The notes under the pieces: generated by a model
The model's database searches: none
The model's input: the letters and a program-made list of their open reading frames with translations, nothing else
What the model was told of the DNA's origin: nothing
Shown here: piece after piece, positions 44,801 to 53,300 of the stretch
Layout: each line of letters starts with the position of its first letter
Position numbering within the stretch: position 1 is the first letter of the stretch
NCBI RefSeq assembly: GCF_900176515.1
Contig: NZ_FWXV01000008.1
Coordinates: 124,001-188,000 of the forward strand
DNA length: 64,000 nucleotides
Direction: 5' to 3'
DNA from: Kibdelosporangium aridum
GTDB taxonomy: Bacteria; Actinomycetota; Actinomycetes; Mycobacteriales; Pseudonocardiaceae
Position numbers and translations under genes: made by a program

Positions 44801-45199
44801 TTTTCCCAGAACTGTGGCGACATCCTCGAGCTTGCCGGAAAGATCGATGGCGTGGTCCCGTTCCGGCACACCATGAATGGCCTGCCAGTGATCGGCGATG
44901 GGGCGCCGCGTGTTCACCCACCGGACCCGCAACGGCCATGGATCCTGCAGCCTGCGGAGCTTCTCCTCGGCTTTCATCTCCAGTGTCACGGCGGTGACCA
45001 GCTTCTCTACCGCTTTGTCCAGCAGTTGCTGCCTGCGGTCATGGCGACGATTCTGCCAAGCGGATATCGTCCCGACCGCAGTCACCGCGGTGCCAATCAT
45101 CGCGCCGAGCGCCGTGAAGATGTTCTTGTCAACAGCGGCAAGCCAGATGAGCCCAGCGGTCAATACGGCACAACCTAACCAAACCCAACGGCGACGCAT
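41864..45199 (-). CDS. Membrane NACHT NTPase with extracytoplasmic repeat domain
   Basis: 1111 residues. Two membrane helices (about 7-46) precede a NACHT ATPase with Walker A GEPGSGKT (143-150) and Walker B LPVLDGLDEIP (222-232). Residues about 425-695 hold eight or more membrane helices, and another helix (about 766-782) precedes a C-terminal region with three ~65-residue repeats (about 838-900, 948-1010, 1041-1108). Each repeat has a GxYxVxxPG-like start and a Cys pair (867/885, 978/994, 1069/1092), as expected outside the membrane. NACHT proteins are signalling switches and some bacterial ones are antiphage. A receptor-like sensor is plausible; the ligand and output are unknown. Confidence 0.85.
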   Translation of the reverse strand: MRRRWVWLGCAVLTAGLIWLAAVDKNIFTALGAMIGTAVTAVGTISAWQNRRHDRRQQLLDKAVEKLVTAVTLEMKAEEKLRRLQDPWPLRVRWVNTRRPIADHWQAIHGVPERDHAIDLSGKLEDVATVLGKVPSQRLVVLGEPGSGKTILSLCLVLGLLDRRKPQHPVPVRIPVSSWDPVDVGLREWMAGWLSENYRHLAVKAPSGDTLAQELVAAGQILPVLDGLDEIPQPSRLTALVKLNRELSRGDPLVLTCRAQEYEEVVTAPTGDVLTAAAVVELCPLDPHHLADYLRVTTPQARVAKWDPVLQNITGHPDGPVAQALSTPLMAWLARTAYSETPAEPIELVATDPSGQRSLPTREDVEGRLVDRLIPTVYAPDTTTAVKHRWAIADAERWLGFLAQHLHRLGTYDLAWWRLHQAVSRLVYAVLFAVISGLLTLLTLTFTKDLLDPLIDPVKYSVVTALAVGLAVGLAQPSGPARTEAGFRGAAKMFLRRFTLGFAIALPLGFPFPLVTGLAAGLALSAEPAQVRIHFRGTVKSFARRFAFGFVIGAGMGYGWTFVLAPTFAAGSNMSAALVSGLIIGLASGMTVWLNVPADVSKVTTPKATLKHDRSATLVSGLLMGLTGGAVIGLLVCLMALDMLSEVLGPETVAPMRKPVIIAIAVAALAVLFGLLLAAVITMTSTWGIFVISRVWLAARRRIPWRFMGFLADAHQLGVLRQVGGMYQFRHARLHDRLVAHASQRRTAPSRVRGHRQVKLPAWARTSVGVVLVSGLLGVLYLNPSDVLSVTADESAGPSNGFLRANSPSSPAYRPTDRHNPYLHNSAQRPITVLHPNVGEYVVMFDGITTSGGVAHVTAYGGTSTFCVIGNWAPQLAVQVIEVHCSDADGNPRDARFVVNFADKSDGNGRFSYLLANDPVVTERYEPQSTDRYDSTGGEAWIARQAEGRYDVYVPGSAGIAPEEQFYQVTAVANIAHCKLSALPSTSGIQHVACRNTRGEFADSAFSLSFSWNTSFLGRTDRRYGHQSTASVRKPRWLERGQYEVRLPGIGTNGGQVVASAIGPSDAYCHVQGWGMLDADMFDADMFVVVKCWSTATHEPVDAEFTVGVTW
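41939..41968 (-). repeat. Tandem 15-bp repeat near the NACHT gene 3' end
   Basis: Two perfect copies of GAACATGTCCGCGTC (41939-41953, 41954-41968) and a degenerate third encode DADMF-type residues in the last ectodomain repeat. Confidence 0.85.
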
Positions 45200-45411
45200 G
45201 GCGACATCATCAGGTACCCCTGTTCCAGCGAAGCCGTATTTCTAGGGATTGCTGAGACATTTTGACGATACGTAAATCGTACATCTGCTGTTTCGTTGTT
45301 GGACGATTTTCGTGGGCATGTCGTAGTACGTCACCGTGCTGGTGCGCCAAGCTAATCTTGGGGATGCGGTCGGTGGCGTGATGGCCGTGGTGGTGGACCC
45401 GAGGGGAGTGG

Positions 45412-46905
45412 ATGAGGTTCGAGACGCCGGGAAATCCTTTTGCTGAGCCGTCTTCGCGTCCTTCGGGCCAGCGGCAGCAGGTGATCGGTGCGCTCGGCGA
45501 CGAATTGCTCGTCTACGAGGTACTCCGCGGCGGTATGGGCGAGGTGTTCCTTTGTGGCAGGGCTGAGTCGTCCGGGCCTGAACTCGCGTACAAGACGTTC
45601 CAGCAGCGCTTTTTCTTCGACCGCGGCGCGCGTCAGGCATTTGTGCGGGAAGCGGCGGTGTGATCGCGGCTCTCCGGTGAGGCGCACATCTTGCCCGCGT
45701 TCGGCATCGAGGACTTCGAAGGGCGTCTGTTCGTCGGCATGCTTTACGTGCCGTCTGGCAAGAACGGTACGACGGTCCGCGACTTGCTCGGTGCGGGCGC
45801 CGTCCCGGTACTGGAGAGCACGTGGGCTTACCGCGCGCCGGAATGCTGGGACGCGCCGAGGTGGCCATCCGATGTCTGGACCGTCTTGCGGACCTGCGGC
45901 CGGATTTCCCCGAGATAGTCCGGCTGTTGCAGGCGCTGACCAGCGAGCATGCTCCCGCACTCGGCCTCGCGATCCTGCGGACCAGCGCTCATCTCGGGTT
46001 CATGGTGCACCAACAACGGGCGATGTTCACGGAACAGCGCGTGCAGAGCTTGTGCAGATTGGGGGAGTTCGGCGTCGCCTTCGATGAGATCGACAAGCTC
46101 GACCCCGGCGACATCACACCGCGGCTGCGCGCGTTGCACGGCAGTCTGCTGTCGATGACCGGCAGGGACGTCGAGGCGCTGGTGAAGTTCGAGGAGGCAC
46201 TGGCTGGCGATCTGCCTGCGGAGGACCGAATCACCTACCGTGGCGAGTACGCTCTTTCCCTCAAACGACTCGGCCGTTACCGGGAGGCAGCCGAGTTGCT
46301 CCGTGACCTGATGCTGGTCGCCGATCCTCTACAGTGGACTGCTTTCCGCGGACGGTCGTCGGTCGGCGCTGGCGTTGCGCAAGGTCGACGACCCGGGCAG
46401 CGTCGGTTACGCGGACGCGACTCCGCCGATCGTGGAAAGCCTGATCATCAGGCTGCGCGAAGAGCTGGGCAATGTGGGTTCGGCGTCGATGTCTTTCGCG
46501 CCAACGGATGAAGAGTACGTGATGGTGGTCGACGAGAACCGTCACGACGTGCTCATCGCCCGGCTTCGCCGCGACGTGTCCGAACGTCCGCTCGAGGAAC
46601 TACCGATGCGGGCCCTGGCCAGCGTCCTGCTGGTGCACGGATCGCCCGACGAGGCTGAAGAGCTGATCCGCCAAGGTATTGGGCTCTGGCCACACCAGGC
46701 GGAGTGGTGGCGGTTGCTCGGTTACCTCAAGCTCCAGCACGACCTGTTCGCCGAAGCGGCGACGGCGCTCCAGCGGTCGTTGGACATCAATCCCGTGCAG
46801 CCGTTGGCCTTGTCGGCGCTCGCGCAGTGCCACCGCGGACTGGGCGACACCGGCCGGGCCGCGGCGCTGGAAGCAGAAGCGAGAAGCCTGGGCCGCAACT
46901 GGTGA
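45412..46905 (+). pseudogene. Decayed Ser/Thr protein kinase-TPR gene
   Basis: The N-lobe of a kinase is clear (GDELLVYEVLRGGMGEVFLC, the AYKTF lysine, FVREAAV), then an in-frame TGA at 45661-45663 where related proteins read Trp, then SRLSGEAHILPAFGIEDF in the same frame. The catalytic HRD and DFG segments are missing: the frame jumps from RDLLGAGAVP to STWAYRAPECWD (APE region) near 45810. A frameshift near 45860-45890 leads into the TPR region (45822-46340), and another near 46340-46356 restores a TPR-like C-terminus ending at 46905. The original would be an actinobacterial kinase with C-terminal TPRs. At least four lesions make it non-functional. It has a good start (GAGGGGAGTGG before ATG 45412), so it decayed recently. 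Confidence 0.82.
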
Positions 46906-46915
46906 GGGAGTGCCG

Positions 46916-47878
46916 ATGGATCCACTGGTGACCAAGATCGCCGGCTCGTTGGCAGGCCAGCTCGCCGCCCCGGCCGGCCGCAAACTGCGAGACGCTGTCC
47001 TGGGCGAGCAGGACGTCCAGGAACTGGACCGTGTCTGCCGGGCCGCGATGCGGCGGGCGATCGCCGAGACCGAGGAAACGGGCGCTGATCCGACGCACGT
47101 TCTCAGCCTGTTGGAACGGCTGATGGCCGAGCGGCCGGCGCACGACATCCCGTCACTCGTCAGCATGGACACGCCGGATGCCGAGACTCTGGCGCAATGG
47201 AGGAACGCCGCGCAGGACATCGGGCTGGATCCCAGTACTTTTCCCATCTCTTTCGACAACCTCGTCACCAGGCTGCTCCGGCTGATCCGCGAGGAGTTGT
47301 CCCGTGCCGCGGGCAAGCAAGGCAACGCCTTGTTCGGCCAGGTCGTCCTCGCCAACCTGGAACTTCTCGGTGCCAACATCGCCGCGGTGAGCACTCTGGG
47401 CGTGGCGAGGCAAATCCCACTGTTGGCTCGGCTCAGGGAATCCCTCGACAACACCTATCAAGCGTGCCGCGCGACAGGGCGTGCCTTCGTGACCCCGGAT
47501 CTGTTGCTGGTCCTGGCTCAAACCCCGGAGGTGAGCTTCTGCCTGGACACGGCGAGGCCAGGGTTGGCCACCGAGATGACCGAGCGCCTCCGCCGATATC
47601 TCAGCACCACTCCGACTGGTCCGTTCACTGCCTTCGACTGGACGGAACGAGCGGACGTCCGCCGGGCGCAACACCTTGCTTGGGCCGCGCAGATCCCTGC
47701 GGTGACAGAGTTGTTCCTGCTTCGCGGTGTGCTCGATACGCCGACCAACACCCGCGACCAGCTGGCCGCGTGGCTGGGCACAACCTTCGATCAGTTGCGC
47801 GAGATCGCACACGCCCGCAGTCACACCGCCGTCGCTGCCGCCGGAACACCCGGAACCGTCTTCGGCCCAACGGCGTGA
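46916..47878 (+). CDS. Helical protein with Clp-N-like region, unknown function
   Basis: 320 residues from the ATG at 46916, preceded by GAGGGAG and 11 bp after the kinase-TPR remnant. An N-terminal helical region (LVTKIAGSLAGQLAAPAGRKL to LLERLM, about 1-75) resembles the adaptor-like helical domains at the front of actinobacterial NACHT/STAND proteins. The region about 175-250 (YQACRATGRAFVTPDLLLVLAQ) resembles a Clp N-terminal repeat, a peptide-binding helical bundle. No enzyme motif is seen. Its place after the kinase-TPR gene suggests the two once worked together. The function is unknown. Confidence 0.7.
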   Translation: MDPLVTKIAGSLAGQLAAPAGRKLRDAVLGEQDVQELDRVCRAAMRRAIAETEETGADPTHVLSLLERLMAERPAHDIPSLVSMDTPDAETLAQWRNAAQDIGLDPSTFPISFDNLVTRLLRLIREELSRAAGKQGNALFGQVVLANLELLGANIAAVSTLGVARQIPLLARLRESLDNTYQACRATGRAFVTPDLLLVLAQTPEVSFCLDTARPGLATEMTERLRRYLSTTPTGPFTAFDWTERADVRRAQHLAWAAQIPAVTELFLLRGVLDTPTNTRDQLAAWLGTTFDQLREIAHARSHTAVAAAGTPGTVFGPTA

Positions 47879-47933
47879 ACGACGAAAGCCGACTACGGTC
47901 GGTGGCCCAGCTGCATAAGGGTGAGCGCGGCGG

Positions 47934-48242
47934 TCACTGTGTGTCGGCGGTTTCGCTGACGAGGTGCCGCGTCGGGTCGGTCACCATAAGGTCGTGGACC
48001 TCGTGACCGTGGTGACTGGTGATGTGCTCGACGAGCGCGTCGGCGCCGTCCTGCGTGGCCTCGATTTCCACTCGCCACTGCTCGCTCGCGTGCTTGTGGC
48101 CATGCCAGCGGTGCACCCGGCGGATCGGCCCTTCGATATGCGCGCAGCAGGTGGACTCGATACCCGAGACCTCGGTTGCCATGGCGCAGGCGAGTTGCTT
48201 ACTGTCCGTGGTGAACGTCACGACGACGTGTCCGTAGTCCAT
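47934..48242 (-). CDS. CutA1-like divalent-ion tolerance protein
   Basis: 102 residues from the ATG at 48242; the frame is open upstream but the CutA fold begins at DYGHVVVTFTTDS. The family pattern is visible: alternating strands with A-x-x-x-A helix (QLACAMATEV), CCAHIEG, VHRWHG, WRVEIEAT and SHHGHEVHDLM. CutA1 proteins form stable trimers and are linked to copper tolerance in enterobacteria, but their general function is unclear. It is divergent in sequence, hence moderate confidence. Confidence 0.72.
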   Translation of the reverse strand: MDYGHVVVTFTTDSKQLACAMATEVSGIESTCCAHIEGPIRRVHRWHGHKHASEQWRVEIEATQDGADALVEHITSHHGHEVHDLMVTDPTRHLVSETADTQ

Positions 48243-48249
48243 GACTGTG

Positions 48250-48255
48250 ATACTA
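48250..48255 (-). promoter_or_regulatory. -10 element for leaderless CutA-like gene
   Basis: Minus-strand TAGTAT, seven bases before the ATG at 48242, with no ribosome site between. Confidence 0.45.
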
Positions 48256-48366
48256 GTCACTAAACGTGGGCAGTAGCAGCGTGAAAGTGGTGCCGCCGGC
48301 CGCTCGAATGAACGACCGGCGTACACAGGGTTACGTGTCAGAGCCGGAAGATCGGCCACGGCTGGC

Positions 48367-48741
48367 CTACCAGTCGATCACGCACATCATCAGCACGTAT
48401 CCGACAGCTTGGCCGGAGCGTTGGATGATGATCCAGCCGTTTGTGTTCGTGCCGCCGCAGACCGAATAGTTCTCGCCGATTGAGTAATGCTGATCAACGC
48501 AAGGAAGCACATCGCCCCCTTTGACCGTTCTATACGAAGGTGCGCTATTGCTGGGCCACGCGCGGACCGGGAGGTTTGTCACGCCCGCTTTCACTTCCAC
48601 CCAGCCGGTCTCACATCTCTCCGAATAGGCTGGCGCAGCGGAGGATTGTTCCGTTGTGGCTGATGCGGGCGCGGCGACGACAACGGCGGACAACCCGATG
48701 GCGACTGCGGACAGTTTCGCGAATTTTCCAAATTTACGCAT
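48367..48741 (-). CDS. Small secreted SH3-like protein
   Basis: 124 residues. A signal peptide (RKFGKFAKLSAVAIGLSAVVVAAPASA) is followed by a compact domain with four Cys and an SH3-like pattern (LPVRAWPSNSAPSYRTVKGG, then NGWIIIQRSGQAVGYV). Secreted SH3-like domains in actinobacteria often bind peptidoglycan. No catalytic motif is present. It stands alone between the CutA-like and TIM-barrel genes. Confidence 0.72.
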   Translation of the reverse strand: MRKFGKFAKLSAVAIGLSAVVVAAPASATTEQSSAAPAYSERCETGWVEVKAGVTNLPVRAWPSNSAPSYRTVKGGDVLPCVDQHYSIGENYSVCGGTNTNGWIIIQRSGQAVGYVLMMCVIDW

Positions 48742-48787
48742 GGGACCTCATTCGTCGTGTTGCGGGTATGCGAGAACTTCCGGATGC

Positions 48788-50177
48788 TCACAGTGCGTAA
48801 AGTCGAGCGACGGCCGCGTGCACAGTGGTGGAGTACACCGGGTCGTACGTGTGCTGGCCGGACAGGACGTGTCCGCCGTGACGCTTGGATATCCAGTCGC
48901 CGGTGGTCTCGAACGAGGGGTTGGCGATGTGGCAGCCAGTCAGCGTGATGTCGTCGAACCGGACGAGGACGGGATAATTACCGACACCGTTCTTTTGGGA
49001 ACAGCCGGAATGTCAAGGTGCCGACGCCATTCGTCAGATAGGGCGCGATGTCCAGGGGAGCCGAGCTGGACCAGTCGGTGCCTGCGCTGGCGACGTCCTG
49101 GGCCCAGACCTCGTGATCGGACACGAGCGCCTGCTTGACGTGATACTCGAGCGGGCTGTTCATATCGCGGTCGTCGGTGTGCCAGAACACCATCCGGCAT
49201 GACGTCGAACCAGGATTCAGCCGGACCGCCGTATTGGCTTCGGCAAACCATCCTTGCTGAGTCGGTTGGTCACCCCGCACTGTCAGCACGAGCGCTCCCC
49301 GGCCGGAGCCGCGGGATATCGGGAAGTCCCCGTTCTGCGGGATGCCGGGTGTCAGCGGCAACGCGTACTGGATGACACCTGCGATTTTGCCGTCCAACGC
49401 GTACCGCATTCCGATCGTCGTCACTTTGCGGACGTATTCGACATCCGGGGTGATGACCGTGTTGGACAACGTGTGTGCGTAGACCATCAGGATCAGCTTG
49501 CGGTTTTTCAGTGCCAGCAGCGCCGAGACATCGTTGAGCTGGCCGTACAGGCTGCTCGTCCACAGGGTGTTGCGGTGCGGGTCGTCGCGGAACGGCAGGA
49601 TCAGGCTGTCCATGACGGCCGCGTAGTTGTCGACAAAGGTCTGGTTGATCCGGCTGAAGTACGCCACCGGGTAGAACTCCAGCGCCGGGTGGACCGCGCG
49701 CGCCGCTGCCCGGATTTCGCCGGTGTATGCCGGTGTGAAGAACGACAGGTTGCTGGTGAAGTCGTCCATCGCCCACGCCTTCAGCACGGGATATTGCTTC
49801 GCCAGGGCAGCGATTGCCCGGCCCCAGGCCGCGTAGTCCTTCTTGTACGGCAGATAGCCCTCGCACGTCGTGCCGCCGGGGCATTCCGACGGCGGGACCA
49901 GGTAGACCCAGACGTTGATCCCGGCCGGCTGGGCGACCGGCAGGAACGCGTGCAGGTCGTCCCAGCTGGTGTTCTTGAGGATCAAGAACGCGTACGTGTC
50001 GGCGTTCATCGCCTTCAACCGGTTGACCGTGGCGGTCGCGTCGACGTGGCCATCAGGCCGCAGGACCGGGTTGGCGTAGCTCGCGCGCAGCCCCTGAGGT
50101 GGCGCTGCGGCGGTCGGAACGGTGAACGTCGTGAACAGAGTGAGAACCAATGCGATGACGCCCATCGCTGTGCGCAT
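48788..50177 (-). pseudogene. Secreted TIM-barrel protein, frameshifted near its 3' end
   Basis: The continuous frame runs from ATG 50177 (GGGGGAA site) to a stop at 48978, giving 399 residues: signal peptide (VIALVLTLFTTFTVP), a glycoside-hydrolase-like barrel (INVWVYLVPPSECPGG, LKAWAMDDFTSNL, LTFRLFPK) and an odd ending. In another frame, homologous-looking sequence continues (NGVGNYPVLVRFDDITLTG, HIANPSFETTGDW) to a stop at 48788. Removing one base from the T-run at 48993-48996 joins them as FPK-NGVGNY. So the gene is truncated by a +1 frameshift, or carries a sequencing error. The C-terminal part looks like a sugar-binding beta-domain. The enzyme specificity is unknown. Confidence 0.65.
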
Positions 50178-50310
50178 ACGTGTTTCCCCCTATGGAGTCA
50201 CCCAGATGGAGCTCACCGGGAATGCCGCAGGCCAGTAGAGAGGGATGGGGGGTGGCCGGCAAGCGTCGCCGGAATGCCCGTACAAGTCCGCACAAGGTTG
50301 GGGAGCCAGG

Positions 50311-53300
50311 GTGGGCGACGAAGCAGGCCGGGGGATGCGCGACGAGTTCGCACGCGAGTTGGACGCGTTGCGGCGCCGGGCGGGACTGACGATTCGGCAA
50401 GTGGCGAAGGAGGTCGACGCGCCCTACGGCACTGTCGGCGGTTATTTCAGCGGACGGCATTCGCCGAGCACGTCGCAGCTGGCCTTGTTCACGAAGGTTC
50501 TCGAGGTCTGCGGTGTCCGCGATCCCGATGAGATCCGGCGGTGGGTTGACGCGTTGGAACGCGTGCGGCGTCCGCTTGGGCGTCGGCCGGCGAGCAAGGT
50601 CGTGCCGTATCGCGGGCTGGAGAGTTTCCAGGTCGAGCACGGTGAGTGGTTCTTTGGCCGGGAGGCGCTCACCGAGACGTTGATGCGGCGAGTTGCCGAA
50701 CGGCCAGGTCTGTTGATGGTGGTCGGGGCGTCCGGTTCCGGGAAGTCCTCGTTGTTGCGCGCAGGCCTCGGATCGGCGTTTCAGCAGCGGATGCGGTTGA
50801 CGACCCCGGGCGCCCGCCCGCTGGAGCGGCTCGCCGACCTGGCTGGCGCCGAAGTTGCCGTGGTGGACCAGTTCGAGGAGGTTTTCACGCTCTGCTCGGA
50901 CGAGGCCGAACGCGATGCCTTCGTCGCAGCGCTCGGTGCCTTGACTGTGCCGGTTGTGGTGGGGATGCGGGCCGATTTCTACGCGTCGGCTCTCCGGCAC
51001 GACCTCCTCGCGTCGGCGCTGCAGCACGCGCACCTGGTTGTGCGGCCGATGAACGAAGCTGAGCTGCAACGGGCCATTGTCGAGCCAGCTCGTAAGGCGA
51101 ACGTCGAACTGGAGGACGGGCTCGTCGAACTGATGCTGCACGAGCTCGGGCCGACCACCCATCGAGACGGAGCCGCACACGACCCAGGCGCGTTGCCACT
51201 GCTGTCGCACGCGTTGCTGGCGACATGGGAACGCGGTCGTCGCGGGACGATGACCGTGGCCGACTACCGTTCCAGCGGTGGTATTGCCGGGGCAGTGGCG
51301 CAGACGGCTGAGTCTGTCTACGGAGAACTGTCGCCCGCTGAGCGGGAGGCGGCTCGCCGGGTGTTCCTGCGGCTGGTGCACGTGGGTGAGGACACCGTCG
51401 ACACCCGCCGCCGGGTTCGCCGGGCGGAGCTGCTGGAGCACGAGGTGCTCGACCGGTTCGTCGAACACCGGCTGATCACAGTGGACGCTGACATGGCCGA
51501 GATCAGCCACGAGGCGCTGATCCCGGCATGGCCGCGGCTGCGGCAGTGGATCGATGCCGACCGCGCGGGCCTGCGCCTGCACCGCCAGCTCACCGAATCG
51601 GCGCAGGCATGGCACGAAGGCGACCGGGACCCGGACACGCTCTACCGCGGCGCCCGGCTCGCGGCGGTTCGGGACTGGAGCCAGGACCACGAGGCCGCGC
51701 TCAATCCGCTGGAACGGGAATTCCTGAACAGTAGCGTCGCGCAGGAACTAGCCGAGCAGACCAGGTCGCGCCGCCGCGCACGCCGCCTGCACCAACTGCT
51801 CGCTGTCCTCGCCGTTCTGACGTTGCTGACCGGCACGATGACCGTTGTGGCGCTGGAGCAGCGGTCGAGGGCCAACGAGGAAAGGGACCGGGCGATCTCC
51901 CGCCAGATCGCCATCACCGCCAACCGGCTGCGTGACGGCGACCCGGCACTCGCCGCACAGCTGTCCTTGGCCGCGTACCGGATCGCGCCGACCACAGACG
52001 CCCGGTCCAGCCTGATCGCCTCGTCCGGGGCGCCAATGGTGACCAGGATGGTCCGCCCCGGTGGAACTCGCCAGGTCATCGCGGTGAGCAAGGACGGCAA
52101 GCTGTTCGCGTCGGCCGGAGCGTCCGACGTGGCCGACTCCGACACCACCGTTCTGTTGTGGGACTTGAGCAATCCGCAGAACCCCCGCCGGGTCGGTGAA
52201 CCGCTGACCGGGCACACGAAAGCGGTGTACGCGGTGGCGTTCAGCCCGGATGGCCGCACTCTGGCCACCGGAGGCAGCGACAACACCATCCGGCTGTGGA
52301 ACGTCACCGATCCGGCGCACCCCACTCCGCTCGGCGAGCCGCTCACCGGCCCGGAAAAACGCGTGTTGAGCATCGAGTTCAGTCCTGATGGGACAGTTCT
52401 GGCGGTCGGCAGCGCCGACAAGACTGTGCGGCTGTGGAACGTTGCAGCGACTCCAGCGACGCCTGTCGGGCAACCGATCATCGGCTCGGCTGGCGACGTG
52501 CAGGTGGTCTCGTTCCGCCCGGACGGGCTTGTTCTCGCCGCCGCTGACACCGCAGGCGCGGCGCATCTCTGGGACATCAGCGATCCGCGACAGCCCTTGG
52601 CGAAAAGCGCGCCACTGAAGATTCCAAGCAGGGTCAACGTGGTCGCCTTCACCCCGGACGGCGCGACACTCGCCGTGGGCAGCAACGACCGCATGGTGCG
52701 CTTCTGGACCGTTCCTGACTCGGGACCTCCCGTACCCATCGGTGAGCCGTTGAATGCCGCCCTCAACTCGATCTACGCCATGGCGTTCAGTTCCGACGGC
52801 AATCTCATCGCCGTGGGCAACGCCTCCAGCACCACACAACTGTGGGACTGGAAAGCCCGGCGCATGATCACCTCATTGCCTCACCCCGAACCTGTGACGG
52901 GAGTGGCGTGGCGGCACGACGATCGCTTGCTCGTCACCAACAGCGTCGACGGCATCGCCCGCGTCTGGACCGTCCCAGGACCGTCGGTTCCGGCCACCGA
53001 ACGCCGGATCACCACCATCGCCTACCACCCCGGCGGGCAACTGGTGGCGTCCGCGGGCAGCGACGTGCAACTCGCGTACGTACCTGAACGCAATCGGCCA
53101 AGCACCATCGGGCCTGCCTTGCTCCCGCAGGCAGACCAGATCGGTGGCACGGTCGCGATCAGCCCGGACGGCCGGACTCTCGCCGCCGACACCCGCGAAA
53201 ACAAGGCCGTGGTCCTGTGGGACATCAGCGATCCTCGCCAGCCGGTCCGGCTCGGCTCGCCCTTGACCGGGCCCACGCTGGCGATCGGGAGTCTCGCGAT

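Noticed and set aside
45265..45280. ACGAT-6-ATCGT dyad upstream of the NACHT and kinase genes
   Set aside because: Arms of only five bases in an AT-richer gap are expected by chance; no second copy was found.
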